A stretch of DNA of 64,000 bases from Byssothecium circinans (Eukaryota; Ascomycota; Dothideomycetes; Pleosporales; Massarinaceae). Under the pieces are notes generated by a model. The model was not told where the DNA came from. It saw only the letters and a list, made by a program, of their open reading frames with translations, and did no database searches. How positions within the stretch are numbered: position 1 is the stretch's first letter; every line of letters starts with the position of its first letter. Where the stretch lies: NCBI GenBank assembly GCA_010015675.1, contig ML976979.1, forward strand, positions 1,146,565 through 1,210,564, given 5' to 3'. Positions 45,501-57,698 of this stretch are shown piece by piece. The position numbers and the translations under genes were made by a program.

Positions 45501-48304
45501 GTCGATTTATGCTTTGGGCGTTGGGATACACCGCAGCACACCGTCGTGGATGACAAGCTGACAGGCTTCGAATTGGACGACAACCCCAAAGATGCCGAGC
45601 ATTGCCAACTGTGGCCGGGCAAAGATTATTCCAATCCCCGCGTACAAGACTTTTTCCAACTTGACAAGCCTTACGAGGAAATGTACAACCGCAGTAAGGT
45701 CCCACGTATGCCCTGGCATGACATTGGCATGCAAATCGTCGGGCAGCCTGCTCGGGACTTGACGCGCCATTTTGTCCAGCGGTGGAATTATCTTTTGCGT
45801 CAGCGGAAGCCATCTCGGCCCACGCCATTTCTGCTTCCGCCGCCCGATTTTGATCCCGCCGACATCGAGGCACTGGGTCTTGACGGTACATGCGAGGTGC
45901 AAATTCTTCGATCTGCTACGTCCTGGTCACTCGGCACACCCAACAAGACCGAGCACAGCATCATGAATGCCTACGTGCAGATGATTGCGACGTCTGAGCA
46001 TTTTGTGTACATTGAAAACCAGTTCTATATCAGCAGCTGTGAAGTCATGAACACCAAGATCGAAAACAAAATTAGTGATGCTCTGGTTGATCGCATCAAG
46101 CGTGCTCACAAGAATCAAGAGGACTGGAGAGCGTGCATCGTCATCCCACTCATGCCTGGATTCCAGAACACGGTTGACCAGCAAGAAGGAAGCAGTGTGC
46201 GTTTGATCATGCAATGCCAATACCGAAGCATATGCCGCGGCGAGCAGTCCATATTCGGACGTCTTCGTGCCGTCGGCATCGAGCCCGAAGATTACATCCA
46301 GTTCTACGCTCTGAGGTCTTGGGGGGAGATCGGGCCGGACAAGACCATGGTCACGGAGCAGCTCTACATCCACGCCAAATGTATGGTTGTTGACGACCGT
46401 GTCGCTATCATTGGTTCGGCGAACATCAACGAACGATCCATGCTGGGCTCTCGCGACTCTGAGGTGGCAGCGATTGTTCGGGACACGGAGGTACTGGACT
46501 CTTTCATGGCCGGCGAGCCGTACAAAGTTGGCAAATTTCCACATACTCTGCGCGTGCGACTGATGCGTGAGCATTTGGGCATCGACGTTGACCAGATATT
46601 CGAAGAGGAATGGGAAAGTCGACAGACGGATTCCGATACTGCCGGCTTCCACACAGAATCGTCTTCACCACCTTCCCCAACGCAAGATAGGGTTACGGAA
46701 CAGAAGCTGACAGAGAACCGACACCGCATGGAAGACGAACTTATCGCACGTGCCGAGGAACTGCACAGCTTCAACCATGACACCGATTGGGCTCAAGAGA
46801 CTAATCCTCATCTCAAGACGAGCAAGAAGATGACGACAGACAGCAGAATCATGAACAATCAAGCACATGAGAAAGACGTACGCGGGGATGGCGCCGATCA
46901 TATGCGCGAGTTTGAGAAAGAGCGACCGAGCACGGCTCAAGCACGCGACTCAGCGATCAACGACAAGGGCCAGGAAGTCCTGGTATCTGATGTTGCTCCG
47001 GAAGGACTCACGCCAAAGAGAGCATCTACCAAAACCCGGGCTCGGAGCAACACAGCTACCACGAGAGCGAGCGGACACAGCAGCGTTCCTGAAGGCTACG
47101 CAGGTCTTCCACCTCCGCGTATCCCGCGTATGGACACCAGGCAACTTGGCCTCACACATCTGAGTCAATTACCATCACTGCCCGTATGTGATGATACCGA
47201 CATTGGTGGACCACCTCTCCAGCGCACTTTCAGTTACGAGTCTGCCTCTGTCCTCAATCCTCTGCTGGCTGAGATGCGCCGTCCTGTCGTTACGAATGAC
47301 TGCATGCGCGATCCTCTAGCTGATTCCTTCTACCTCGATGTCTGGCACGCAGCAGCCGAGAACAACACAAAGCTCTTCCGCCAAGTGTTCCGCTGCATGC
47401 CTGATAACGAAGTCAAGACGTGGAAAGAGTACAAGGAGTACGCGGCCTTTGGCGAGCGATTCAGTCAATCCCAAGGCGCCGGCAAGTCCACTACCCGCAA
47501 GCAGCAAGAAACTCCCGGCAAGAGTGGTCCACCAGGCACCGGTACCGCTGACAGGCTCGCATCAATCCCTGGTCACACGCTTAAGCAGGTCGATGCGCTC
47601 GGTGAAAGGCTCACTGAGAAGATGTCCAAAGAGACCGACCATAGCAATAAGATGGGCAAAGTCGAACAATGGGCCAAAGACCAGGAAAAGCAACAGGAAC
47701 AAGCCCGGTCCTCTTCCCTCCACCTCAATACCCAAGCCACCGTGAGCGACGTCTCTGACGAAAAGTCCGCTTCCAGAAACGCAGAAGACGCAGTCGTCTC
47801 TCCCATGAACCCTCCCGCACCAGCCCACACCTTCACATTCCCCCCAATCCCTCCCATCCCCGACTCTCCCCACACGCAAACGACTAGTACCTTCGTGACC
47901 GACTTCGCCTCCACCAACGGCACCGCCAACAACATCGGCCGTGCCCGCACAGTAACCATCACCGAGCCGAACCGCGACGGCGCGCCATCCCGCACCCACG
48001 CATCCACGCTCGGGTCGAAACGCGGCCGCAGAAGAGCTACAACTAAGAGCAGTACACGGCAATTCCATGCTATGGACGACGATATGTTGCTGGAGAAGGA
48101 GGACGCGAAGAAGCTGATGGAACTTGTGCAGGGGCATCTTGTGGTTTGGCCGTATGAGTGGTTGGAGGCCGAGGAGAATAATAATGGGTGGTTGTATGCT
48201 GTGGATCAGCTTGCGCCGTTAGAGATTTAGTAAGTCACCCCACCCCCCTTTTCGGGTCGTTTCGTGGAAGTGAGTAGTTGTTGACTGGTGGTTTTAGTAC
48301 GTGA
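42525..48304 (+). CDS. pld1: Phospholipase D (PX-PH-HKD type, PLD1/Spo14 family)
   Basis: One very long exon, 42525-48229, plus a final 7-base coding exon at 48298-48304 after a 68-bp GT-AG intron, giving 1903 residues ending LEIYT. Without splicing the ORF would end one codon earlier at TAG. The N-terminal ~440 residues are disordered. A PX domain spans roughly 485-600 (MKWVIYRSARDFANLHLKFK, with an inserted Lys-rich loop), and a PH domain roughly 720-850 (WPKWFLVRHSYIVCVDS). Catalytic motif HKD1 is HHEKICVVDHTIAFCGG near residue 975; HKD2 is HAKCMVVDDRVAIIGSANIN near residue 1283. The enzyme hydrolyses phosphatidylcholine to phosphatidic acid and choline at membranes, and PX/PH bind phosphoinositides. 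Both HKD motifs are intact. A long C-terminal extension includes YLDVWHAAAENNTKLFRQVF, conserved in fungal PLDs. Confidence 0.96.
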
Positions 48305-49581
48305 AGAAAGTCCAGTTGATGGTTGGTATGGCGTGGAGGGATTAGCTCGCGTGTTTCAGGGGATGGGGATGGGGGTGCAAGACTTGGAGAGAGTCGGAGG
48401 TCTGCGATATCTTGAGTGGGTAAGAGAAGTGAGTGAGCATTGCATTGCATTGCATTGGCGTCTCTTTGTTGAAATCTCTTTGCTTGTACTTTCAATTTTT
48501 TATTTTTTTTGGCTTTTGCATTGCTTCTACTTTTCTTCTTTGCGCACGGGCTCTTTTTGAGTTTTTATATCATCATCATCACCACCACTACCATAGGAAA
48601 TGGAGTGCGGCAGCTTCTGCGGAAAGTAGATTGTATGTACAATTTCCCGTCGTCTGCATAGCTTGGAGTTAAGGAGGCTCACCTGATTTCCGATCTTTTC
48701 TCGTCGGGCGTTTGTGTCGTATATAGATTTCTCGATTTCTCGATTTCAACATGCTCTTTTCCTTTTCCTTTTAAACCCGTGGGGGAACACGGGCACTGTA
48801 TTTCAGCCTTTTGGCGTATGGTGAAAATTCCGTATCATTTACACTTGACTACATACATTCGATATCCCCACATCATACCCCCTCCTCCACACAAACGCCT
48901 CGCCAAAAAGACCCCCCAACACAAACCACTACAACGACCCGCCCCCGCCTCCCGAGCCGTCAAACTACTACTACCCATCGAACCATTCGCCCTCCTCGTC
49001 GACATCCTCGGCGGCATCTCCGACTCCGCAGCTTCTTCAATCCTATCGGGATGATACGTCTCCCTCCCTTCCACTCTCCTTCCGATAAACCCCCGGCTCA
49101 CACTCCCTGCTGCTCCTGCCAATCTTCCCAGGATAGCACATCTCCGTCTCGTTCCCATCCCTTACCGCGTCGCCGTTATGCGACCCCTTCGTCGTACTAG
49201 CGTGCAAAGAGCTCGTCCGAGAGGAGACACGCAGAGGCATGGGTGGAACGGGGCAACTTAATAGTAAGTTTGGAGGCTGATCCCACGTAGATACGCTACG
49301 GGATTCAAGCTGCTATAACGTTCTATGGCACGCCAGGAAGGAACGCAGGAAGACGAACGACTGGATAAAGGAAAGGAGAACTCGTTAGTGGTATTTTTAG
49401 TGTTCATATGTCCAGTACAGAACTTTCCCAAAACCAATACTTCCATGACGCTTAGAATGGTATACACATACTTTCAAAAAGCTCCCACCAAGATGCAGAC
49501 AGATGGAAAAACGCCGAGGTATGCTTTTTCATCGCCAAAGTTAAACGCCTTTCAGATGCATCTCACTCTTTCTTTCCACCG
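48305..49581. other. Convergent 3'-3' intergenic region
   Basis: 1.28 kb between the ends of pld1 and rpc1. It shows a GCATTGCATTGCATTGCATT repeat at 48437-48456, an ATCATCATCATCACCACC run near 48570, and a CTCGATTTCTCGATTTC repeat near 48730. ORFs at 48779-49200 on both strands lack recognisable content. Confidence 0.6.
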
Positions 49582-52500
49582 TCAATGCAGCGCATCCCAC
49601 CCCTCCTCAAACATGGTCCTCTTCTTCCCCACATCCCCCTCCCGCAACCCCAACGGCCTGTATACCTGCATGGCCCCCGTGCCCAACTTGACCGGCTGCC
49701 CCATAATGATACACTCGCTAACACCGTCGATGCGATCAATCTTTCCCCTCGCGGCAGCTTCGAATAAATGATCAGGCGTCTTTTCGAAACTCGCCAGCTG
49801 CAGCACGCTATCTCGCGATCGCTGGAGACCGTGCCGCGTGATACCGTAGACTTCGCCTTTGAACGTCATCACATCGGCGAGAAGCTGCATGTGGCGGGGA
49901 TCAATGTCCATGTTCCCCATGACAGAGCCGATCTCACGGATGATAGTGGCGCGGGCGGCTTCGATCCCGAGCTCTTGCTTGACTTCCATGACCGAGTTGG
50001 AAGTCGTTTTGTGACCCTCGATACCGGGTGTCGTCATGCAGGCTTTGAGCCCGTAGCCTTCGACGAAGAGCTGGCATTCGTATTCGCCATTTTTGTTTGG
50101 CGTGGAGTCTTTCTTGATGATGGCGCGCTGACAGTCGGGGTAGCCTTTGATCACCACGTCGGGGAGCATGGATTTGACTTGCTGGACGCGCTCGAAGTAC
50201 TCTTTATGGTTCTTGCTGGGCTTGGCTGAGGTGCGCTTGGCGTCTGCGGTATTAGGCACTTGGACGCGGATCCTGTTCGCGTGTACGATGACATCTGCTC
50301 CGGCTTTGCCCCATTTCAAAGGCTTGTAGTTGAGTATGGCGGCCCTGATCTCCTGTGGAGTGACATCGACGTAGAGGGCGGTGATGGTGCCCCAGTCGAT
50401 GCGCATTTCGATGTACGCGCCCGTCGGATGCCAGACATCTTCGACATATGAGATGACGTCTCGTAGGTAAGTCTTCTCCACACGTGCTTTGACGATTCTT
50501 GCTGCGGATTCTAGGGCCTTGTTCGAGAGTTTGCAGGCAATGACTGGCGTGGAGATTGTGGTAGAAGCGTTGATGATTTCCTTGATACGGGGTACACCTT
50601 GGGTGATGGACATTCCTGCGACACCAGCAAAATGGAAAGTCTTTAGTGTCATCTGAGTGCCCGGCTCACCAATTGACTGCGCTCCAATGGCGCCAACCGC
50701 ATGTCCAGGCTGAACCGCTGCACGTTGATACTTGCCCCAACATGCCGCGAGGAATCGCTCGAGTGACTTTCGAGATATTTTCGCAATAGCATCTGCTAGG
50801 CCGAATTTGCTCGCTTGCTGCAAGGTCTGGGATGGTCGAGTTTCGGCGGGCAAGGACAATTTTAGGCGGGCAAGAGTTTTCTCTAGAAGATCGGCTTTCT
50901 TGTAGACGAACTCCTGGACCGAGTCGAGATATTCACGAGCTGATTCCTTGTCATCGACGGCCGCGTCGCTAGTATCGTTGTAGTCGAGAACCGTGACCTC
51001 GTCAAGCTTGTAACGTGTGAGTCTGTCGCGCTCATGGTTTAGCCACGACCTCGTAAAAGCTTTGACCTCGCCTGGAGAAAGCGTAGAGTCAGTGTTGGAC
51101 CAGTTCGCTGTAACACAGTCTAGGAATGTGCGTTCGAAATTGACAGGCTGACCCTTGGCTTCCATATCGACTGGATCGAGGTTGTCAACTCCGTAAGTGA
51201 ACTGTACAATAGTTCCAGAAGAGTTTTGAACCGTCTTATCGTACTGCGCCGAGAGATCCTCCAGCGATTTCATCAAACGTCGACTCATGTATCCAGTTTC
51301 AGCCGTCTTCACAGCCGTATCGACGAGACCTTCACGACCACTCATGGCGTGGAAGATGAACTCACTGGGCGTGAGACCAGAGAAGAAACTGTTGCTGACG
51401 AAACCTTTTGATGCAGGTTGGCGAGCGGCTTTGGGGAAATGGGGCAAAGTCCTGTGCTGAAAGCCGTCTGCTACTCGTGCTCCGCCTATCATCTGTTGCC
51501 CGACGGAAGCAACCATCTGGGAGACGTTGATGTTGGAGCCCTTGGAACCGCAGCGAGCCATGAGTAAGGGAGAGTTCCACCGACTGAGTTCGTCAAAACA
51601 AATATCACCAGCGGCTTGACGAACACCAGACAAAATGCCACCAATCTGATTCTCCATGGTCATCTCTTCATCGCAGCCCGCATCTCGCTGCAGTCTCCCT
51701 TCCTTGTAGTCCTTGATCAATTTGTCGCACTTGGCATAGGCTTCGTCGATCAAGGCCTGCTTTCGACGATTCAGTTCGTCTCCAGGCGTGACATCGTTGA
51801 TGCCGAGAGAAAAGCCATTGTTCGTGAGCCAGCGCGCCGAGAGCCTAGAAAGCCGATTCATGGCCTGAACGGCGTGATCGGGCCCAAAATCCCTCATAAT
51901 GACATAGAAGACGGAGTCTTTCTTGCCATCACCCACCGTGGCCTTGTCCATTGGGCCACACATCACCTCCGAGTTCCGAATCACCAAAAGACTATCGTTT
52001 TCGAGATCTCCAGGGTCTTTGGGGTCGTTAGGCTTCTTGAACTGCTTTCCCGCGGCATCCAAGTTGACCAGAACACGGGAAGCTTTGTTGGGTCGCATCA
52101 AAACGTTGAATACTTGCTTACCAGTCCACATTTCTTGAGGCTTGAGAATGGCAGGCGGCGGAATCTCGATGGGCAGCGTCTTGCCAGTGTCAGGGTCATA
52201 AGCTCCGTCACCTTTGAACATGTAGTTGCAGATGTGACAGAACGTCTTCCGGTCAAAGAAATTGTGCTTGCCGCTCATTAGGAAGGCGGCCGTGATGAAG
52301 TCCTGAATGGCGGCAATAATGGGCGTTCCATTCTTTGGTGTTGCGAGGTTGTACTTGACGCCCATAAGCTCGGTGGCTTCTGTGCGAGCCTCTTCTGTTT
52401 GAGGTACGTGCAGGTTCATCTCGTCGCCGTCAAAGTCGGCGTTGTATGGGTTGCAGACACACTCGTTCAGACGGAACGTCCGCCACGGCCGGACTTTAGC

Positions 52501-54077
52501 ACGATGGCTGAGAATACTCAGCTTGTGCAGCGATGGCTGACGGTTGAAGAGAACAATGTCACCATCCTCGAGGTGGCGTTCGACGATGTCTCCGATGTGC
52601 AGACCATTTACCTGCTTCTCCAACCTTTCCTGCCGAACCTCATGAGTGTTGCGTGCCCAAACAGTCATGGCAATCGTTTTCCCGTCGCGTTTGATGATGC
52701 TGTTGGCTCCAGGATACTTTGTTGGACCGTTTCTGACCAGCTGTTTAAGCTTTTGCAAGTTGTATCTGGTGACCTTTTCGGGATACGTCAGATTTTTTGC
52801 CACGCGTTGTGGTACGGCGACCTCCTCGATACTGAGATTGGGATCGGGACCAATGACTGTACGGCCCGAGAAGTCGACACGTTTCCCTGATAGGTTCTGT
52901 CGGAATCGGCCTCCTTTGCCCTTGAGTCTCTGGCAAAATCCGCGCATCGTCTTCTGCAGCCCTTGTTGCTTCAGGCCGGGTACATCGCTATTTATGTACA
53001 TGGCGATTTGGAGTTGCAAGAAATCCCACTGTTCCATTAGTACCTGAAGAGGGAAGCCGCGGGAGAGGCCGGCTCGGATGATGCTGCTGATTTGGCAAAT
53101 GTCGCCAATCTTGTTGGTGACGTCGTCCTCGGTGACGCCAGACTCCTGCACAACCGATGGGCGAATGGCAACAGGAGGTACAGGCAGGTACTGCCAGATC
53201 AACATCTCGGGGCGGGCGTCTTCTGGAATCATGGCCAGCAGCTCGCAGTCCTCGGGCGAGATCTTCTTGAAGAGGGTGAGAGTGCGCAGCGGGTGCATGT
53301 CATCAACGGCCCTCTTGATGTTCTTCTCCACGTCCGCAGATGCTGCCTTGGCCGTCTCAAAGGACTTGTCGAATTCAACCTTGCCTTCCGGCGGCATCTT
53401 GGCCTTCGCGGTCGATCGGTTGAACGCATCGTAGCGGTTGTGGATGATCTTGAGAGGGTGGCCGGGCACCTTGCGCACAGTTCCATTCAGAGCACCGCAG
53501 TATGGACAGTTCTTCATCTTGCGACATGCCTCCAAGATCATCTTGGACTGCTTCGACTTCTCCAGCGTGTCCATGCCCGGCTTCCGCATGCGATGCAGAA
53601 AGCGGCGCCGTTCTGCGTCGGGGAGCATCACGCGTGCGCAGTCTTTGCATATGCAGTTCAGAACCTCGATGATGTGTTTGAGGTAGCCGACGTGGAAGGC
53701 CGGCAGCGCCAGCTTGATGTGGCCAAAGTGACCATTGCACTTCTCGGGCGTCTCCCCGCAAGTTGCACAGTTGCCTTCTTTGCCAATGGTGCCCATGCGC
53801 GGATCCATGGGCCCGTTGGCCGTGTGGACGCGCTGGTTGTTGTTCGCGGGGGTGAGGTCGTAGACATTGCGGTCGGATACTTCGAGCGTCGCCTGGTTCA
53901 CGACGTCGTCGTTGGAGCTGGTGAGGATCAGCCGATGAGCTTGTCAGTTGCAGTTGTAGAGCGGCCCTACAAGATGCCGAACTGTATGTGCTTGATGCGT
54001 GCGGGAATGCGGTCGGCGACCTGCTGCTTTGCATGTTTTTGCCCGGGCAGCGCCACCTCGTCTATCTCCATCTCCAT
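49582..54077 (-). CDS. rpc1: DNA-directed RNA polymerase III largest subunit
   Basis: Two exons, 54077-53971 and 53917-49582, with a 53-bp GT-AG intron, give 1480 residues. Exon 1 (MEMEIDEVALPGQ...RIKHIQFGI) joins FSNDDVVNQATLEVSDRN. The N-terminal zinc-binding clamp is visible as CATCGETPEKCNGHFGH, and a second zinc site as CICKDCARV...CPYCG. The active-site aspartate triad motif NADFDGDEMNLHVP lies at about residues 525-535. Bridge helix and trigger-loop sequence (FFSGLTPSEFIFHAMSGREG; GAIGAQSIGEPGTQMTLKTFH) are intact. There is no C-terminal heptad repeat, as expected for Pol III rather than Pol II. Homologous to yeast Rpo31 (C160), it transcribes tRNA, 5S and U6 genes in the nucleus. It shares an upstream region with the FHA gene. 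Confidence 0.97.
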
Positions 54078-54736
54078 GACGATGCAATGCGTGTGCTGTA
54101 GATGCAGCTATTGTTGTTGTATGCTACCGGACGTGGATGCGTCGAGTTTTCATCGTCTGCCTGCTCCCGTGACTCATGAAGGCGGTTTTTGGTGTTGGGT
54201 GTTTGGTCCCTCAGTCGCGGCTGCAGAATTTCGAGGTGGGGCACCACCGCGCCTTCCTGCCCCGCCAAGACTGATTGGCGCTAAGGCAGGTGCAGCGCAC
54301 GATAAGATAAAGGCAGCAGGAGCAGGAGCACGGGCCCGTTGCAGGCAGCTGTGAGGGGTGACTGGTGACTGGTGACGACGAGCGCTCTCCCCTCCCCAAC
54401 TTCGCTCCGCCGCCCGCCTGCATAGCTATCTACAGCGTAGACTCTGGACCATTTAGGCTCCTCTCGGCTGGCCCTCCATCAGGGCACTTGTTCACAATTC
54501 ACAATTCACAGCTCTTTCCTTGCGTCCCAACACTTCTGCTCCATAGCTCCTTCCACGGTCCGGCGCCCCACGACAGCCTTAAGCCTTACGGTAACCTTGG
54601 AACTCGCCAACTCGACCCCGCCCGTGCTCCCTCCACGTCGACTCTCCAGCCTTTGCTTTCACCTCAGCGCCTCCCAGTCGACTGCTCTCAAGGTCGTACC
54701 ACTCCTTCACTCACTGACTGTCTAGCTTATAAAGCC
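54078..54736. promoter_or_regulatory. Divergent promoter region, rpc1 / FHA gene
   Basis: 659 bp between divergent starts. A short direct repeat CACAATTCACAATTCACA lies at about 54492-54509, and GTGACTGGTGACTGGTGAC at about 54358-54376. CT-rich leader sequence precedes the FHA start. The repeated GTGACTG units are the best candidate for a protein-binding array. Confidence 0.45.
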
Positions 54737-56743
54737 ATGCCCGCCGATAGTACGAGCTCCTCTGGACTGCAGACTGCAGCGCCGTGTACTGACATGGCCC
54801 CAGCTTTCCATGTTACCCTCCGTGCTGCGGACGGCTTCGATGAGTTTCACGAGAGGAAGCTGACGATGCATCCTGGTGAACGCATCATCATCGGCAGGGC
54901 GTCCAGAAATCTTCAGAAGCCGGAACTCATGACGGCTCCCAATAACGCCTTCATCGATAGCCCCGTCATCTCCCGCGCCCACGCTGCCTTGACCGTGCAA
55001 CCTACCCCGCCGGCCGTGTACATTGCAGATAACGGATCCATGCATGGAACCTTGGTAAACGGCGACCGTCTAGAGGCTCACCGCGCTCTGAAGCTCGAGA
55101 GCGGGGATCTGCTGCAGTTTGGCGCCGACGTAACGCGCGACACCGGTCTGTTTTCACCCTTCCCGCCCCTGCCCCTCCGGCTGACACTAGCATCAGATCA
55201 CTTCGTTGCACGCAAATACACCTTCCAAGCAATACTGCCAGAAGCTTCGTTTGCACACGGCTTCACCGTCCCTGACAGCGAGACTTCCGAAGCTGAGGAC
55301 GACATCGACGACGCCACAAGCTCTCCGCCTCCCGCTCACCTGTGCTACGGAAGCCAGGCAAATCCAGTCACTATCCAAGACTCCGAAGACCTTCCACCAC
55401 AAGTCGCCGCGGAGAAGGAGATAACGACAGTCCGTTCAGAGCCCACTGCTAAGGACGAGATGCAATCAAACGAGCCTCGCACCTTGACCGACGATACCGC
55501 CGAGCTATATGCACCGTCATCTCCTCTTCTCAACACCGCCTCTGTTATGGCTGATACTCACTCGGTATACTCTAGTGCCGAAGAGGACGAGGAGTCGATG
55601 TGGCCTCTGGTTGATGAGCAGGATTCGCTCATGGACCACGACCCTATCCTTGATGGCGACTACATCAGCGATTATGGCTCTTCCGATAATGAGCATGAGG
55701 ATGCCGCCAGCGACTCTCATTCAGATGTCGAACGCAGCTCTGACGTCTCTTCCGATGAAGAAGAGTCTGAAGATGAGGAGGATAATATGGTGGTAGAAGA
55801 CAACGCCAAGGACGAAGACGCCGATGCAGTGCGCCGTATGAAGCTGAAGACTATGATTAGCCATCAGGAAGAGATGTCTCCTCCGCAACCCGAACTCACT
55901 CCTATGTCTTCCCAAGCGAATGCAAAGATTCTCGACAGTTTGATGGTGCATGACGCTCGCCCGGAACCCAACAATGTCATACCCAAGGCGCCAGAACCTT
56001 CGCTGTCGGCGTACGAGAGCAACTTCACAAACAGCTTTGGTACCTGGGGTTCTCCTCTGCCGCCTCGCTCCGAGCCCCTAAAGTGGATGCCTTGGGGCGC
56101 TTCCGCAGAGTATGTCAGCCCATACACGCCCCGCGAGTCGAGCAGCAGGACATTCACCGGTGACGTACCTATTGGAAACCCGTTTGTACCCCACTCCACA
56201 TTCCAGGACGCATGGTACAGCCCTATGAACGTCGAACCATTTGAATTCAAATTTTCACAACCGCCTCAGGCGGTGATGAATACTGCGCAACATCCGGAGG
56301 TGTCCCCACCTATTCAGTCTCTAGGATCTGCAAAGGTCGCCGTCCCTTCTGGAAGCCCGCAGTCCGCAGACTCCTCACCTTCTCAGCCCATACGTAGGAC
56401 CAAGGTTTCAATCACGGAGATTGTTGAGGATGTCCCAGAACAACCACCAAACCCCACCTCTGTATCCAGGAGCCTGAAACGCAAGGCCGAGGTATTGGAT
56501 GAAGAAATCGAGGAGCTTGTGGAGGAAGTCGTCGATTCTACCACTACTCAACACAGTGCGCAGGCTGCTCCAGTTACCGTGGCCACCGACATTGACACGT
56601 CGCCGACATCAGAACGCCCAAAGAAGCGGCTTCGGGCTGCTTTGGGTGGTGCAGCAAAGACTGTAGCTGGGCTATTAATCCCCGGCACTATTCTTGCTGT
56701 CAGTGTTCTAACTCAACTTCCCGATGGGTTTTGGGCTACTTGA
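54737..56743 (+). CDS. FHA-domain protein with C-terminal membrane-tail-like helix
   Basis: A single exon of 668 residues. ATG at 54737 (MPADSTSSSGLQ) is chosen because the domain begins shortly after; the frame is open upstream. The FHA domain spans about residues 28-150: ERIIIGRASRN, PVISRAHAALTV and DNGSMHGTLVNGDRLEA contain the conserved Gly-Arg, Ser-Arg-x-His and Asn positions that bind phosphothreonine. The middle is acidic and disordered (DVSSDEEESEDEEDNMVVED). After a short coiled stretch (EVLDEEIEELVEEVV) comes a basic motif PKKRLRAALGGAAK and a hydrophobic helix (TVAGLLIPGTILAVSVLTQL) five residues from the end. This suggests a tail-anchored protein of the nuclear envelope or ER. 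SLMAP/Far9-type STRIPAK proteins share the FHA-plus-tail plan, but this protein lacks their long coiled coil. Its partner is presumably a phosphothreonine protein. Confidence 0.85.
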   Translation: MPADSTSSSGLQTAAPCTDMAPAFHVTLRAADGFDEFHERKLTMHPGERIIIGRASRNLQKPELMTAPNNAFIDSPVISRAHAALTVQPTPPAVYIADNGSMHGTLVNGDRLEAHRALKLESGDLLQFGADVTRDTGLFSPFPPLPLRLTLASDHFVARKYTFQAILPEASFAHGFTVPDSETSEAEDDIDDATSSPPPAHLCYGSQANPVTIQDSEDLPPQVAAEKEITTVRSEPTAKDEMQSNEPRTLTDDTAELYAPSSPLLNTASVMADTHSVYSSAEEDEESMWPLVDEQDSLMDHDPILDGDYISDYGSSDNEHEDAASDSHSDVERSSDVSSDEEESEDEEDNMVVEDNAKDEDADAVRRMKLKTMISHQEEMSPPQPELTPMSSQANAKILDSLMVHDARPEPNNVIPKAPEPSLSAYESNFTNSFGTWGSPLPPRSEPLKWMPWGASAEYVSPYTPRESSSRTFTGDVPIGNPFVPHSTFQDAWYSPMNVEPFEFKFSQPPQAVMNTAQHPEVSPPIQSLGSAKVAVPSGSPQSADSSPSQPIRRTKVSITEIVEDVPEQPPNPTSVSRSLKRKAEVLDEEIEELVEEVVDSTTTQHSAQAAPVTVATDIDTSPTSERPKKRLRAALGGAAKTVAGLLIPGTILAVSVLTQLPDGFWAT

Positions 56744-57565
56744 ACACACACTCCATACACACAATAGCCTCCATATATTCGACTCTCTGCCAGCACACAT
56801 CGGGGTATTCAACTCTCTCCTGATTTTCAAAGGTTTACCCAAGTCACTCACTTACATTGGTTCGGCGTTTTGTGTGGTGTTCACGCAATGACTTACGGTC
56901 GAGGCTCTTGAAGGATAATATGGTTATGGACATGTAGTAAGTCTACATGTGGAGGGATCTAAGGCCCCCTTTATGGGTCGATGGAGGTCACGGTCATGGT
57001 CCTGCATCGGTATTTGGTGGCGTTGGCGGGTCTTCACGTCCATGGATGAACATATTTTCCCCCTTTTCTCACCTTTCACAATGAGTAGTCAGTAACGGCT
57101 TTACTTCTCGCTCTCCGCTTTCCTTTGTTTTACGAGTCTTCATGTTGATGCTCATTTTTTCTCAGTGCATGTCAAATTTGACGAATTACCACATTGCACG
57201 CGCCTATCTGCATACTATTGGACGATTTAGAGGAAATACAGTCACAAGCTATGCCACACGTTCGACGTAGAGATGCCTTTTTTTAAAGTTGCACGGTCCT
57301 GGGAGGGGTAGCATTTATTAACATATTTTCCCGCAAGAAGGTGTACGGGTCTAGGTAGGAAGATTCCTGGAGGACCATTGTGCTCCTGCCTGGTCGTACG
57401 TCGCTCTTACCCACTGGTGACGAAACCTGTGGAAGGAACGGAAACACTTCACCCCACCCCACCTCACATCATCATCTCTTCATCTACCTCCGAAGTACCT
57501 TTGATTCACGCCATTGTGGCGCCTTATCTGAAATTGACAGCGTGACAAGGTTACATACATGTGTA

Positions 57566-57698
57566 CGGTAGCGGTAGGGAACGGACACCTTATGGCACCG
57601 GCTCTACGTACCGGTATACTCTCAGCACAAGGTCGTCCGGTATGTCCCGCCTTCGCCAAGTTACTATTGGCATCGTACTAGGTACCGGTGAAACGGTA
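57566..57698. repeat. Cluster of CGGTA / TACCG pentamers
   Basis: CGGTA occurs at 57566, 57573, 57612, 57638 and 57694, and TACCG at 57609 and 57683; several are fused into palindromes such as TACCGGTA (57609-57616). One more follows near 57770. Spaced CGG triplets are typical binding elements for Zn2Cys6 regulators, but none is known to act here. Confidence 0.6.

Noticed and set aside
54358..54376. GTGACTG repeats as a CRISPR-like array
   Set aside because: Only two to three 8-bp units without spacers, in a eukaryotic promoter.
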